Assembly: GCA_900769765.1 (NCBI GenBank)
Contig: CAAGHW010000055.1
Coordinates: 1-17,200 of the forward strand
DNA length: 17,200 nt
Direction of reading: 5' to 3'
Source of the DNA: Bacteroidaceae bacterium
Lineage (GTDB): Bacteria; Bacteroidota; Bacteroidia; Bacteroidales; Bacteroidaceae
Below, in pieces: positions 1 to 6,426 of this stretch. Numbering within the stretch: the first letter of the stretch is position 1; every line of letters begins with the position of its first letter. The notes under the pieces are model-generated. The model made no database searches, was not told where the DNA came from, and saw nothing but the letters and a program-made list of their open reading frames with translations. The translations under genes were made by a program, and so were the position numbers.

Positions 1-354
1 AACAACAATAGCGGAACTCTTGCAACATACAATGCTGCATATTGCGACTGGAGCATCAATCAGAGTTCTGTTGCCGACAGATATTATCTCGTAAGCAAAC
101 GTGCCGATGGTACGACCGACGGCTCGCTCATTGTTATGGCATCAGGTGCTTTTGATGCGTATTCCGCACAGGAAGGTTACGCCGCAAATTACAGTAATCT
201 TTTCCGTATAGATGTTGTTGATATAGAATCGGCGATTGATGAGGTGAAAGGCGATGATGGTGTAAAAGTTATATACGATTTGCAGGGCAGAAAGGTTGAG
301 AAGCCTGTCAAAGGTATATATATAATCAATGGCAAGAAGTTACTTCTGAAGTGA
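1..354 (+). CDS. C-terminal end of a secreted/surface protein with a T9SS-like C-terminal tail (5' partial)
   Basis: The reading frame is open from base 1 and ends at a TAA/TGA-bounded stop at 352-354, so 117 residues of a longer protein are visible. The body is polar and rich in Asn, Ser, Tyr and Gly, as expected of an exported beta-rich protein. The last ~30 residues follow the pattern IYDLQGRKV-x(4)-KGIYIINGKK, a tail found at the end of many exported Bacteroidota proteins and resembling the type A sorting domain of the type IX secretion system. The catalytic or binding part lies upstream of the window, so the function cannot be named. An ATG at 136 is internal to this frame, not the true start. 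A strong hairpin terminator follows 29 bases after the stop. The convergent neighbour is the thiamine pyrophosphokinase gene. Confidence 0.8.
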   Translation, partial: NNNSGTLATYNAAYCDWSINQSSVADRYYLVSKRADGTTDGSLIVMASGAFDAYSAQEGYAANYSNLFRIDVVDIESAIDEVKGDDGVKVIYDLQGRKVEKPVKGIYIINGKKLLLK

Positions 355-382
355 CTTCCTGCCATTCGCACAAATATACCAG

Positions 383-435
383 GTATCTTCTGTTTCGGGA
401 TTCAGTAGTTCAGGAACAGAAGATACTCTTTTTTT
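383..435 (+). terminator. Intrinsic terminator of the secreted-protein gene, overlapping the 3' end of thiN
   Basis: GTATCTTCTGTT (383-394) pairs perfectly with AACAGAAGATAC (415-426). A G-T wobble and one more C-G pair extend the stem to 14 bp. The right arm is followed by TCTTTTTTT (427-435). The T tract lies only on the + side, so it serves the gene ending at 354. The loop contains the TGA stop of the convergent thiN (402-404), and the right arm and T tract encode the last residues of that protein. Confidence 0.75.
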
Positions 436-1019
436 GCATTTATGGTAAACTCCTCTCCCGTACATTCGTTGAGCGTTCCTTGCCACCAGTTGGTGAAATC
501 GTAAATGGGGTAGAGCAGTCCGCTTGAACTCATCTCATTTGCCGTGATGCTGAATATCGAAACCTGTTGCCCCTTGCGGCATTTGTGTGTGGTGGTGCCG
601 TTGCAAGGGATGAATACTCCGTAATCGGTGAATGAGTAAACCTCGGCTCCGGCACGTGCATACTCTATCAGCAGGCTTATGTTTCCTATGGTATGGTCCT
701 CGCGCTTTCCTGTTGCACCCACAATGGCAATTCTCTTTTTACCCTGAGCAATGCAGAAACGCACGGCCTTTGTCTGGTCGTTGCTCTCCTGCTCGCCTAC
801 TATGTGTAAAATATGCGAGAACTTCTCTTTGTTTCCGTCACTTATGGAGTCACCGTCGCCCACAATGGCATCGGGGGTACCACCTCTGGCAATGAACTCG
901 TCGGCAGCACCGTCGCAACACACAATGTAACGGGCGTTGTTTATTATCTGCAAGGGCTGTCCTGCCGTGGGGTATTCGCCACCGCCTATAATCACTGCGT
1001 CAAAAACATTATCCTTCAT
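402..1019 (-). CDS. thiN: Thiamine pyrophosphokinase
   Basis: This 205-residue protein is predicted to transfer pyrophosphate from ATP to thiamine, giving TPP in the cytoplasm. Visible family motifs in order are an N-terminal GGGEYP, CDGAADEF, the acidic substrate/metal motif PDAIVGDGDSI, ESNDQTKA, and GATGKREDHTIGN, followed by the usual C-terminal beta-rich thiamine-binding domain. Length is normal for the family (about 200-220). The ATG at 1019 lies 11 bases inside the end of the upstream pnuT-like gene, which suggests translational coupling. It is the third gene behind a TPP riboswitch and would trap imported thiamine as TPP. The same enzyme is called tnr3 in some Bacteroidota literature. 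Its 3' end is shared with the terminator of the convergent gene. Confidence 0.93.
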   Translation of the reverse strand: MKDNVFDAVIIGGGEYPTAGQPLQIINNARYIVCCDGAADEFIARGGTPDAIVGDGDSISDGNKEKFSHILHIVGEQESNDQTKAVRFCIAQGKKRIAIVGATGKREDHTIGNISLLIEYARAGAEVYSFTDYGVFIPCNGTTTHKCRKGQQVSIFSITANEMSSSGLLYPIYDFTNWWQGTLNECTGEEFTINAKKEYLLFLNY

Positions 1020-1629
1020 TCTGCATCATTTTTTTCCATTTGAAGTACCCAAAGATAGCTATAATTGCATATAAAAGGTACAGTATGGATGTGAAATATA
1101 GTTCTTTGTATATGTACAATGCGCTGCTTGCCACATCGACTACGCACCACACCCACCATTGCTCGATGTATTTGCGTGCAAGCATCCACATTCCCACAAT
1201 GCTCAATGCTGTGGTGAAGGAGTCGGCAAGGGGTACGGTGCTGTCGGTGTGGTTTATGAGCAACCACGCAATGGCTATTTGTGCGATGATATATGCAGTC
1301 AATGCTTTATATATCTCCTTTGTTGAAATATGTGTTATATGTAGCTCCTTGCTCTCTTTGTGTCTTTTTGTGAAACTGAACCCCGTCTTCCATGCTATAA
1401 AGCCGTATAGTGCTATTACAAGATAGTATATGTTTATTCCAAAGTCGGCATACAATCCTGCGTTATAGTATATGTACAGGTATATTGCGGGCATTATTAT
1501 TCCGGCAATCCACAGATATATGCTTGCCTTGTATTCAAGCCAGAGATATATGAGCCCTACGGCTGTTCCTAAGATTTCGATGTACAGTTCCATGTTCATA
1601 AAGGTTGAAGTCAAATTGTAAAGCTGCAT
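1009..1629 (-). CDS. pnuT: PnuT-type thiamine transporter (PnuC family inner-membrane protein)
   Basis: This is a small, very hydrophobic protein of 206 residues (194 if the third Met, at 1593, is the start) with about seven predicted membrane segments. It opens with an ILGTAVGLIYLWLEYKAS-like stretch typical of the PnuC/NadR-type nicotinamide-riboside transporter family. PnuC relatives carry out facilitated diffusion coupled to intracellular phosphorylation. Its place between a riboswitch-controlled TonB receptor and thiamine pyrophosphokinase indicates thiamine as the substrate (the PnuT subgroup). The start is uncertain. Met1 (1629), Met11 and Met13 are all in frame, and Met13 sits best at the edge of the first membrane helix. 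The ATG at 1629 lies in the loop of a small AAGCTG/CAGCTT hairpin (1621-1646). The 3' end overlaps thiN by 11 bases. Confidence 0.87.
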   Translation of the reverse strand: MQLYNLTSTFMNMELYIEILGTAVGLIYLWLEYKASIYLWIAGIIMPAIYLYIYYNAGLYADFGINIYYLVIALYGFIAWKTGFSFTKRHKESKELHITHISTKEIYKALTAYIIAQIAIAWLLINHTDSTVPLADSFTTALSIVGMWMLARKYIEQWWVWCVVDVASSALYIYKELYFTSILYLLYAIIAIFGYFKWKKMMQNEG

Positions 1630-1653
1630 TTTTTACCTTTCAGCTTCCCGTTT

Positions 1654-3873
1654 TTAAAGTTCTATATTGATGTGTCCCATTGCATTTATGCCGGCCTGGG
1701 CTGCATAGCCCGCGTAGTTGTATCGTTGGCGATTGCCTTCGTTGTCGGTATAGTATCCGCTACCTGCATAGCCGTTGTTTTCGTACTCTTCGTTGAAAAG
1801 GTTGTATATCGTAGCTCCAACTGTGATGTTCTTCACTCCTTTCAGCTTGAACGAATATGCCAGACGCAGGTTTGTCACAAAATAGGCATCAAGGACATGC
1901 TCTTCTATGCCGAAATTGCTCATATACTGTTTGCTTACATATTGCGATTGCAGCGATGCTTCAATGCCACGCCATTCGTAAGAGAATGTGTTGTTTGCAA
2001 TGATTGCCGGCGAGAATGCTATAGGGGTGTTGTTGTGGTGTATCTCCCATTTCTCGTAAGTATTGTCGTCGTACAGCACCTCGGTGAAATCCTTTATCCT
2101 GTTTTGGCTGAATGTCGCGTTTGCATTCCAACTGAAGCCGCAGTCAAGCGACACCGATGCCATTAGCTCGATTCCTGCGCGGTAGCTCTTGGGGATGTTG
2201 GCACTCAAAGGTTCTCCTATTTCATTGAGCTCGCCTGTCAGGACAAGCTGGTCTTTGTAGTCCATAAAATAGAGGTTAGCACCAATGTTGAATATCTTTT
2301 TTGTAAAGGTATATCCCAATTCATAGTCTATCAGCCTTTCTGCTTTCGGATGCTCGTTCAGCTTGCCGTCGGTGTAGTTGTTGCGGGTTGGCTCTTTATG
2401 CGCCATGCTTGCTGATGCGAAAATGCGGTTCTCTCTGTTTATAAGCCACGAGATACCGGCCTTTGGGTTGACAAAATCGAATTTCTCGTTTATGTCCAAC
2501 TTCTGCAGCGCATTGTCGTTGTAGTTCCATTTGTCGTTGTTGCCTTTGATAGTGTAGCCTATGTGACGGTATTGCAGGTCGGCATAGATGTTCAATCCTC
2601 TTGCGATGTTGTAGTCGGCTTTCAGATATATGTTCATGTCGTTCTTGGCTCCGCTGTTACGGTAATATTCGTGGTTGGGGGTGAGGTTGCCTATGTATTC
2701 TTTCGCCCACAGCACCTGTCCAAAGTGTTTGCCGAAATATCTGTTGAAACCTCCACCCAATGCTGTGTTTATACGGCTGTTCTTGTACGTGAGAGAGAAA
2801 ATACCGCCTCCAAAATGGTTGTCCATGGCCTTTTTGCGTACAAGGTCACTCTCTGTCACTTCATTGCCGTCGATGTAGAAGTTGGGCAGGGCATATTCCT
2901 GCAGGCTGCGTCCCTCTTTGTATTCCTGATAGTATCCGTCGCCTTTGGTGTAGTGCAGGCCCACGTTAAGGCTTATTGCGTTGTTGAAATGATGGTCGGC
3001 GAGCAACTGTATGTTGTGCTGTATGTAGTTGTCGGTCTGGTCGTCGTAGTAGTGTGCTTCGCCGTTGTCGTCGGTGTACATGTAACCGCAACTGTTGTAA
3101 CGTCGTCCGTACTCCTGCATCTCCTCCTTGCTCGCGTAGTTCCATGCGTGATAGGTCTCTTCTGCACCGGAATAGCTTATGAGACGTACGGTAGTGTTGT
3201 TTCCGTAATATGCACCTTGCATATAATATGAGTTCAGCTTTGTCGATGCGCGTTCTATGTAACCGTTGCTGCCTATGTTCGACAATCTTATGTCGAGCGA
3301 CCAATGGTCGGCGATTATTCCTGTTCCCGCCTTCAGCGTCTCTTTGTGTGTGCCGAAAGAGCCGTAAGAACCGCTGAATCCTGCGTATGGCATGGTGCTG
3401 AAATCGCTGGTCTTTATGTTTATGCTTGCGCCGAATGCTCCGGCACCGTTGGTCGATGTACCCACACCGCGCTGTATCTGAATATCCTTTATCGACGAAG
3501 CAAGGTCGGGCATGTTCACCCAAAAGACATTGTGGCTTTCCGAATCATTGACGGGTATGCCGTTTGCCGTTACATTGATGCGTGTGGCATCGGTGCCTCG
3601 TATGCGCAGGCTTGTGTAACCGATACCTGCTCCGGCATCGCTTGTAGCCAAAGCACTCGGTGTCATTGTTACAAGGTAAGGCAGGTCAATGCCTGTGTTT
3701 GCTTTCTTCAGTTTCTCTTTACCGATGTTCGTAAACGCGATGGGAGTGGTTTCGGTAGCTCTTGTTGACATGATTTCCACCTCCTGCAGGCTTACCTGCG
3801 TGCTGTCGCTCTTCTGTGCCATAGATACAGTGGCAATAAAGAGCATGCTTGCGAGCAATGTTCTCTTTTTCAT
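1654..3873 (-). CDS. TonB-dependent outer-membrane receptor, probable thiamine/TPP transporter
   Basis: This 739-residue outer-membrane beta-barrel receptor starts at the ATG at 3873, which opens a clean signal peptide (MKKRTLLASMLFIATVSMAQ). A start at 3924 would put 17 non-signal residues in front. Just after cleavage comes a candidate TonB box region (VSLQEVEIMSTRATE). The plug domain follows (YTSLRIRGTDATRINVTANG, then the GVGTSTNGAGAFGASINIKT loop), and then a long barrel rich in alternating aromatic strands that ends in INIEL. There is no N-terminal carboxypeptidase-like domain, so it is not a SusC-type glycan receptor. The TPP riboswitch in its leader and the downstream pnuT-thiN pair point to import of thiamine or its phosphates across the outer membrane, driven by TonB/ExbBD. 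Substrate is inferred from context; the receptor family is certain. Confidence 0.92.
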   Translation of the reverse strand: MKKRTLLASMLFIATVSMAQKSDSTQVSLQEVEIMSTRATETTPIAFTNIGKEKLKKANTGIDLPYLVTMTPSALATSDAGAGIGYTSLRIRGTDATRINVTANGIPVNDSESHNVFWVNMPDLASSIKDIQIQRGVGTSTNGAGAFGASINIKTSDFSTMPYAGFSGSYGSFGTHKETLKAGTGIIADHWSLDIRLSNIGSNGYIERASTKLNSYYMQGAYYGNNTTVRLISYSGAEETYHAWNYASKEEMQEYGRRYNSCGYMYTDDNGEAHYYDDQTDNYIQHNIQLLADHHFNNAISLNVGLHYTKGDGYYQEYKEGRSLQEYALPNFYIDGNEVTESDLVRKKAMDNHFGGGIFSLTYKNSRINTALGGGFNRYFGKHFGQVLWAKEYIGNLTPNHEYYRNSGAKNDMNIYLKADYNIARGLNIYADLQYRHIGYTIKGNNDKWNYNDNALQKLDINEKFDFVNPKAGISWLINRENRIFASASMAHKEPTRNNYTDGKLNEHPKAERLIDYELGYTFTKKIFNIGANLYFMDYKDQLVLTGELNEIGEPLSANIPKSYRAGIELMASVSLDCGFSWNANATFSQNRIKDFTEVLYDDNTYEKWEIHHNNTPIAFSPAIIANNTFSYEWRGIEASLQSQYVSKQYMSNFGIEEHVLDAYFVTNLRLAYSFKLKGVKNITVGATIYNLFNEEYENNGYAGSGYYTDNEGNRQRYNYAGYAAQAGINAMGHINIEL

Positions 3874-4026
3874 TTCAATTCCAAAATTTTGTGGAGCAGG
3901 AGATGTAAAAAATAAATCCTCCAAACTCCGTTGTTAAACAGAAAATGGGGATTTTTCCTGTATCGGTCTGCTTCTGTGACCGCAAGATAGGGCAGGCAAG
4001 CTTTGCCCTCTACGATTTGCAGACTC

Positions 4027-4099
4027 TTTTTCCTACGCCGGCATTATCCGGATCAGGTTCTTGGGTATGATCTCAGCCCATAATATTAAGGCACCCCGT
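4027..4099 (-). ncRNA. TPP riboswitch (THI element) aptamer
   Basis: Read on the - strand, the conserved THI-box blocks appear in order: GGGGTGCC (4097-4090), GGCTGAGA (4078-4071), ACCC (4066-4063), CCTGATC (4057-4051), CCGGATAATGCCGG (4051-4038), and CGTAGG (4037-4032). The CCGG...CCGG helix with the ATAATG-containing loop and the TGAGA bulge are the TPP-binding elements. The aptamer begins within about 10-20 nt of the predicted transcript start. It lies some 150 nt upstream of the receptor start codon. No stem followed by a T run is seen between aptamer and ATG, so the expression platform is not obvious. Two weak hairpins occur (3990-4008 and 3964-3982). Confidence 0.96.
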
Positions 4100-4113
4100 A
4101 TTTGAAATCGGGG

Positions 4114-4145
4114 CAAAGTTAGTGCAAACGAATGAAACAGGCAAA
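4114..4145 (-). promoter_or_regulatory. Bacteroidota-type promoter of the thiamine operon
   Basis: On the - strand TTTG (4145-4142) is followed after exactly 20 bases by TAACTTTG (4121-4114), matching the Bacteroidota primary sigma consensus TTTG / TAnnTTTG. The predicted start of transcription is near 4108, immediately before the TPP aptamer. Both boxes overlap the inverted repeat at 4117-4179. Confidence 0.7.
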
Positions 4146-4179
4146 TTTTTTGCCTGTTTCATTCGTTTTGCTTCTAACT
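4117..4179. repeat. Long imperfect inverted repeat over the thiamine-operon promoter
   Basis: AAACGAATGAAACAGGCAAA (4126-4145) and its exact reverse complement (4149-4168) form a 20-bp stem with a 3-base loop. One bulged T (4169) and a short mismatched step lead to further pairing of GC (4124-4125 with 4170-4171) and AGTTAG (4117-4122) with CTAACT (4174-4179). The left arm contains the -33 box and part of the -7 box of the - strand promoter. No T run directly follows either arm, and the flanking operons diverge, so a terminator is unlikely. An operator or cruciform-type regulatory site is the simplest reading. Confidence 0.85.
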
Positions 4180-4248
4180 CGCACCTTTTTTGTATGGCAA
4201 TAGAATGTTGCAAATTTTGGCAAGGTTGCCTATTTTTCGGTAGCCTTG

Positions 4249-4279
4249 TTGCTTTTATATATTATAATAAGTATCTTCG
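4249..4279 (+). promoter_or_regulatory. Probable promoter of meaB
   Basis: TTG (4249-4251) is followed after 20 bases by TATCTTCG (4272-4279), close to the Bacteroidota TAnnTTTG -7 box. Transcription would begin near 4285, leaving a short leader of about 12 nt before the ATG at 4297. Confidence 0.5.
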
Positions 4280-4296
4280 CACTCAAGAAAGGTATT

Positions 4297-5403
4297 ATGG
4301 AGCATCCTGAAAATGACAAGGCTTATAAGGGGCTAAAGGTAAATGATGGGGTTGAGTCGCTTGGCTCTGTCAATCCTTATCTCTCGCAGTTGCGCAAGAG
4401 ACGTACGGCTGAATTGTCGGTGAACGATTATGTCGAGGGTATTCTTCGAGGTGATGTCACCGTGCTTAGCCGTGCTGTCACGTTGGTCGAGAGTCTCCGT
4501 CCTGAGCATCAGGCTGTTGCGCAGCAGGTTATAGAGCATTGCTTGCCATATTCGGGCAAGTCGGTGCGTGTGGGTATAACCGGTGTTCCCGGTGCCGGAA
4601 AAAGTACATCCATAGATGCTTTCGGCATGCATGTCCTGTCGCAAGGAGAGGGTAAACTCGCCGTTCTGGCGGTAGACCCGAGCAGTGAGCGCAGTAAGGG
4701 AAGTATTTTGGGAGACAAGACACGTATGGAGCGTCTCTCGTTGCATCCACGCGCTTTTATTCGCCCGAGTGCGTCGTCGGGCTCACTTGGCGGTGTGGCA
4801 CGAAAGACACGTGAAACAATCATCCTGTGCGAGGCTGCAGGATATGATACTATCTTTGTGGAAACGGTGGGCGTGGGGCAGAGCGAAACGGCTGTATGCT
4901 CTATGGTCGATTTTTTTCTGCTTATTCAGATAGCCGGTGCCGGTGATGAATTGCAGGGAATAAAACGTGGAATTATGGAAATGGCCGACGGCATTGTGAT
5001 AAATAAGGCCGATGGTGACAATGTGGAGGCAGCCCGTCGTGCAGCGATGCACTATCGCAACGCCTTGCAGCTGTTCCCTATGCCTATGAGTGGCATACGT
5101 CCGTCGGTTCTTACATATTCAGGCTTTTTCGATATAGGAATCGGCGAGGTCTGGAGTATGATTACGGACTATATTGCCAAAGTGAAGGATAACGGCTCGT
5201 TTGATTTGCGCCGTAACAGCCAACAGAGATATTGGCTTTACGAGAGCCTTGAAGAGCAGATAAAACAGCGTTTCTACAATGCTCCGGGAATGGATGATAT
5301 GATGGCGAAGTATGAACAGCTGTTGCTTTCGGGTAAGGTGACGTCGTTCGTCGCGGCAAGCAAATTGCTCGAATATTATGATAACGTCAATGGGGAACGC
5401 TGA
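4297..5403 (+). CDS. meaB: Methylmalonyl-CoA mutase-associated GTPase MeaB (ArgK/MeaB family)
   Basis: This 368-residue G3E-type P-loop GTPase guards and reloads cobalamin-dependent methylmalonyl-CoA mutase in the cytoplasm. Seen in order are a helical N-terminal arm, Walker A GVPGAGKST (about residues 96-104), AVDPSS, the GSILGDKTRM segment, FIRPS, the DTIFVETVGVGQSE switch region, and NKADGDN as the guanine-recognition motif. A helical C-terminal dimerisation arm (WLYESLEEQIKQRFY) follows. Length fits the family (about 320-370). The ATG at 4297 is chosen because an in-frame upstream start would add a hydrophobic, non-conserved leader encoded by the promoter itself. No mutase genes are adjacent; mutA/mutB must lie elsewhere if the pathway is complete. 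The gene stands alone and ends in a terminator that spans its stop codon. Confidence 0.93.
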   Translation: MEHPENDKAYKGLKVNDGVESLGSVNPYLSQLRKRRTAELSVNDYVEGILRGDVTVLSRAVTLVESLRPEHQAVAQQVIEHCLPYSGKSVRVGITGVPGAGKSTSIDAFGMHVLSQGEGKLAVLAVDPSSERSKGSILGDKTRMERLSLHPRAFIRPSASSGSLGGVARKTRETIILCEAAGYDTIFVETVGVGQSETAVCSMVDFFLLIQIAGAGDELQGIKRGIMEMADGIVINKADGDNVEAARRAAMHYRNALQLFPMPMSGIRPSVLTYSGFFDIGIGEVWSMITDYIAKVKDNGSFDLRRNSQQRYWLYESLEEQIKQRFYNAPGMDDMMAKYEQLLLSGKVTSFVAASKLLEYYDNVNGER

Positions 5404-5423
5404 TGTTCCCCATTGACGTTTTT
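5383..5423 (+). terminator. Intrinsic terminator spanning the meaB stop codon
   Basis: AACGTCAATGGGGAAC (5383-5398) pairs perfectly over 16 bp with GTTCCCCATTGACGTT (5405-5420), loop GCTGAT. The T run 5419-5423 follows. The left arm encodes the last residues of MeaB and the stop TGA (5401-5403) is in the loop. The opposite strand has no T tail, so this serves meaB rather than the convergent pfkA. Confidence 0.85.
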
Positions 5424-5439
5424 ATGTAAATATCCTTTA

Positions 5440-6426
5440 TTACGATGCAAGAATCTCCTGTGCACGGACGGTGTCCTTGTCAAGAGGCTTGTCGTCCTTT
5501 ATTGCCTTTGTGAAAGGAATATATACAATCTCGTTGTTTCTGAGTCCTACCATTACGTTGCGTTGGCCTTCGAGCAATGCGTCGATAGCGGCAACACCTA
5601 CGCGGCTCGCCAGAATGCGGTCGTTGGCTGTGGGGCTGCCACCGCGTTGCAGATAGCCAAGGATAGATACGCGGACGTCAAGTTCAGGGAAGCGTTGGCG
5701 CATGCCTTCGGCAACCTCCATGATGTTGTAGTCCTTCTCACGACCTTCGGCAAAAAGTACTATACTGCTGCTCTTTGTGCGGCGTAGTCCGTTGGCGATG
5801 AACTGGTTGATTTTCTCGAACTCAGGGTCAATCTCGGGCAATACGCAAGCCTCGGCACCTGTAGCGATGGTTCCGTTGAGGGCAAGGAAACCTGCGTCGC
5901 GTCCCATAACCTCTACAATGAACAGACGTTCGTGTGATGATGCTGTGTCGCGAATCTTGTCGACACACTCCATGATGGTGTTGAGCGCGGTGTCGTAACC
6001 GATGGTGGTGTCTGTACCGTAAAGGTCGTTGTCGATGGTTCCCGGAAGCGCGATACATGGAATGTCGTGTTCGCGTGCAAGGTTGTATGCTCCAGTGATT
6101 GTACCGTCACCGCCAATTACTACCAATGCGTCGATTTCTTCTCTCTTCAGAGTCTCGTATGCTTTAGCGCGGCCTTCCTCGGTCTTGAACTCTTCGCAGC
6201 GGCTGGTCTTGAGGATTGTACCGCCTCGTTGGATGATGTTACTTACGTTCTCGGTCTTGAACTCTTTGATCTCTCCTGTTATCAGACCTTTGTAACCACG
6301 ATAGATGGCCTTTACCTTGATGCCATGGTAAATACACGCACGGGTGACGGCGCGTATTGCTGCATTCATACCCGGTGCATCACCTCCTGATGTGAGTATT
6401 CCTATACAACGAATCTTGTTTTTCAT
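5440..6426 (-). CDS. pfkA: ATP-dependent 6-phosphofructokinase
   Basis: This 328-residue glycolytic enzyme phosphorylates fructose-6-phosphate to fructose-1,6-bisphosphate. It starts with the nucleotide-binding IGILTSGGDAPGMNAAIRA. Next come RGGTILKTSR, VVIGGDGTITGA and the catalytic PGTIDNDLYGTD (base Asp of the TIDND motif near residue 128). MGRDAGFLALNG, the FAEGREKDY segment and LGYLQRGGSP in the C-terminal half complete the set. The Gly in GGDG and the small, single-domain length (about 320) mark the ATP-type bacterial PfkA group rather than the longer PPi-dependent enzymes, though PPi use cannot be excluded by eye. The ATG at 6426 overlaps the stop of ispH by four bases (ATGA). It is the last gene of the porQ-cmk-ispH-pfkA operon, and no T-tailed hairpin is seen on its own strand. 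Confidence 0.95.
   Translation of the reverse strand: MKNKIRCIGILTSGGDAPGMNAAIRAVTRACIYHGIKVKAIYRGYKGLITGEIKEFKTENVSNIIQRGGTILKTSRCEEFKTEEGRAKAYETLKREEIDALVVIGGDGTITGAYNLAREHDIPCIALPGTIDNDLYGTDTTIGYDTALNTIMECVDKIRDTASSHERLFIVEVMGRDAGFLALNGTIATGAEACVLPEIDPEFEKINQFIANGLRRTKSSSIVLFAEGREKDYNIMEVAEGMRQRFPELDVRVSILGYLQRGGSPTANDRILASRVGVAAIDALLEGQRNVMVGLRNNEIVYIPFTKAIKDDKPLDKDTVRAQEILAS

Noticed and set aside
2563..3231. Long antisense frame (222 codons) opposite the TonB-dependent receptor
   Set aside because: It is a Val-rich mirror of receptor codons with no plausible domain; the receptor on the other strand is unambiguous.
2966..3523. A 185-codon - strand frame within the receptor gene, Arg/His rich
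   Set aside because: It is a frame shift of the true receptor frame with compositional bias typical of shadow frames.
4122..4310. A 62-codon frame across the inverted repeat and the meaB promoter
   Set aside because: It translates both arms of the palindrome and the AT-rich promoter, overlaps the start of meaB in another frame, and has no family resemblance.
5424..5460. A shared bidirectional terminator for meaB and pfkA
   Set aside because: The hairpin at 5383-5420 has a T run only in the + direction; on the - strand it is followed by mixed sequence.
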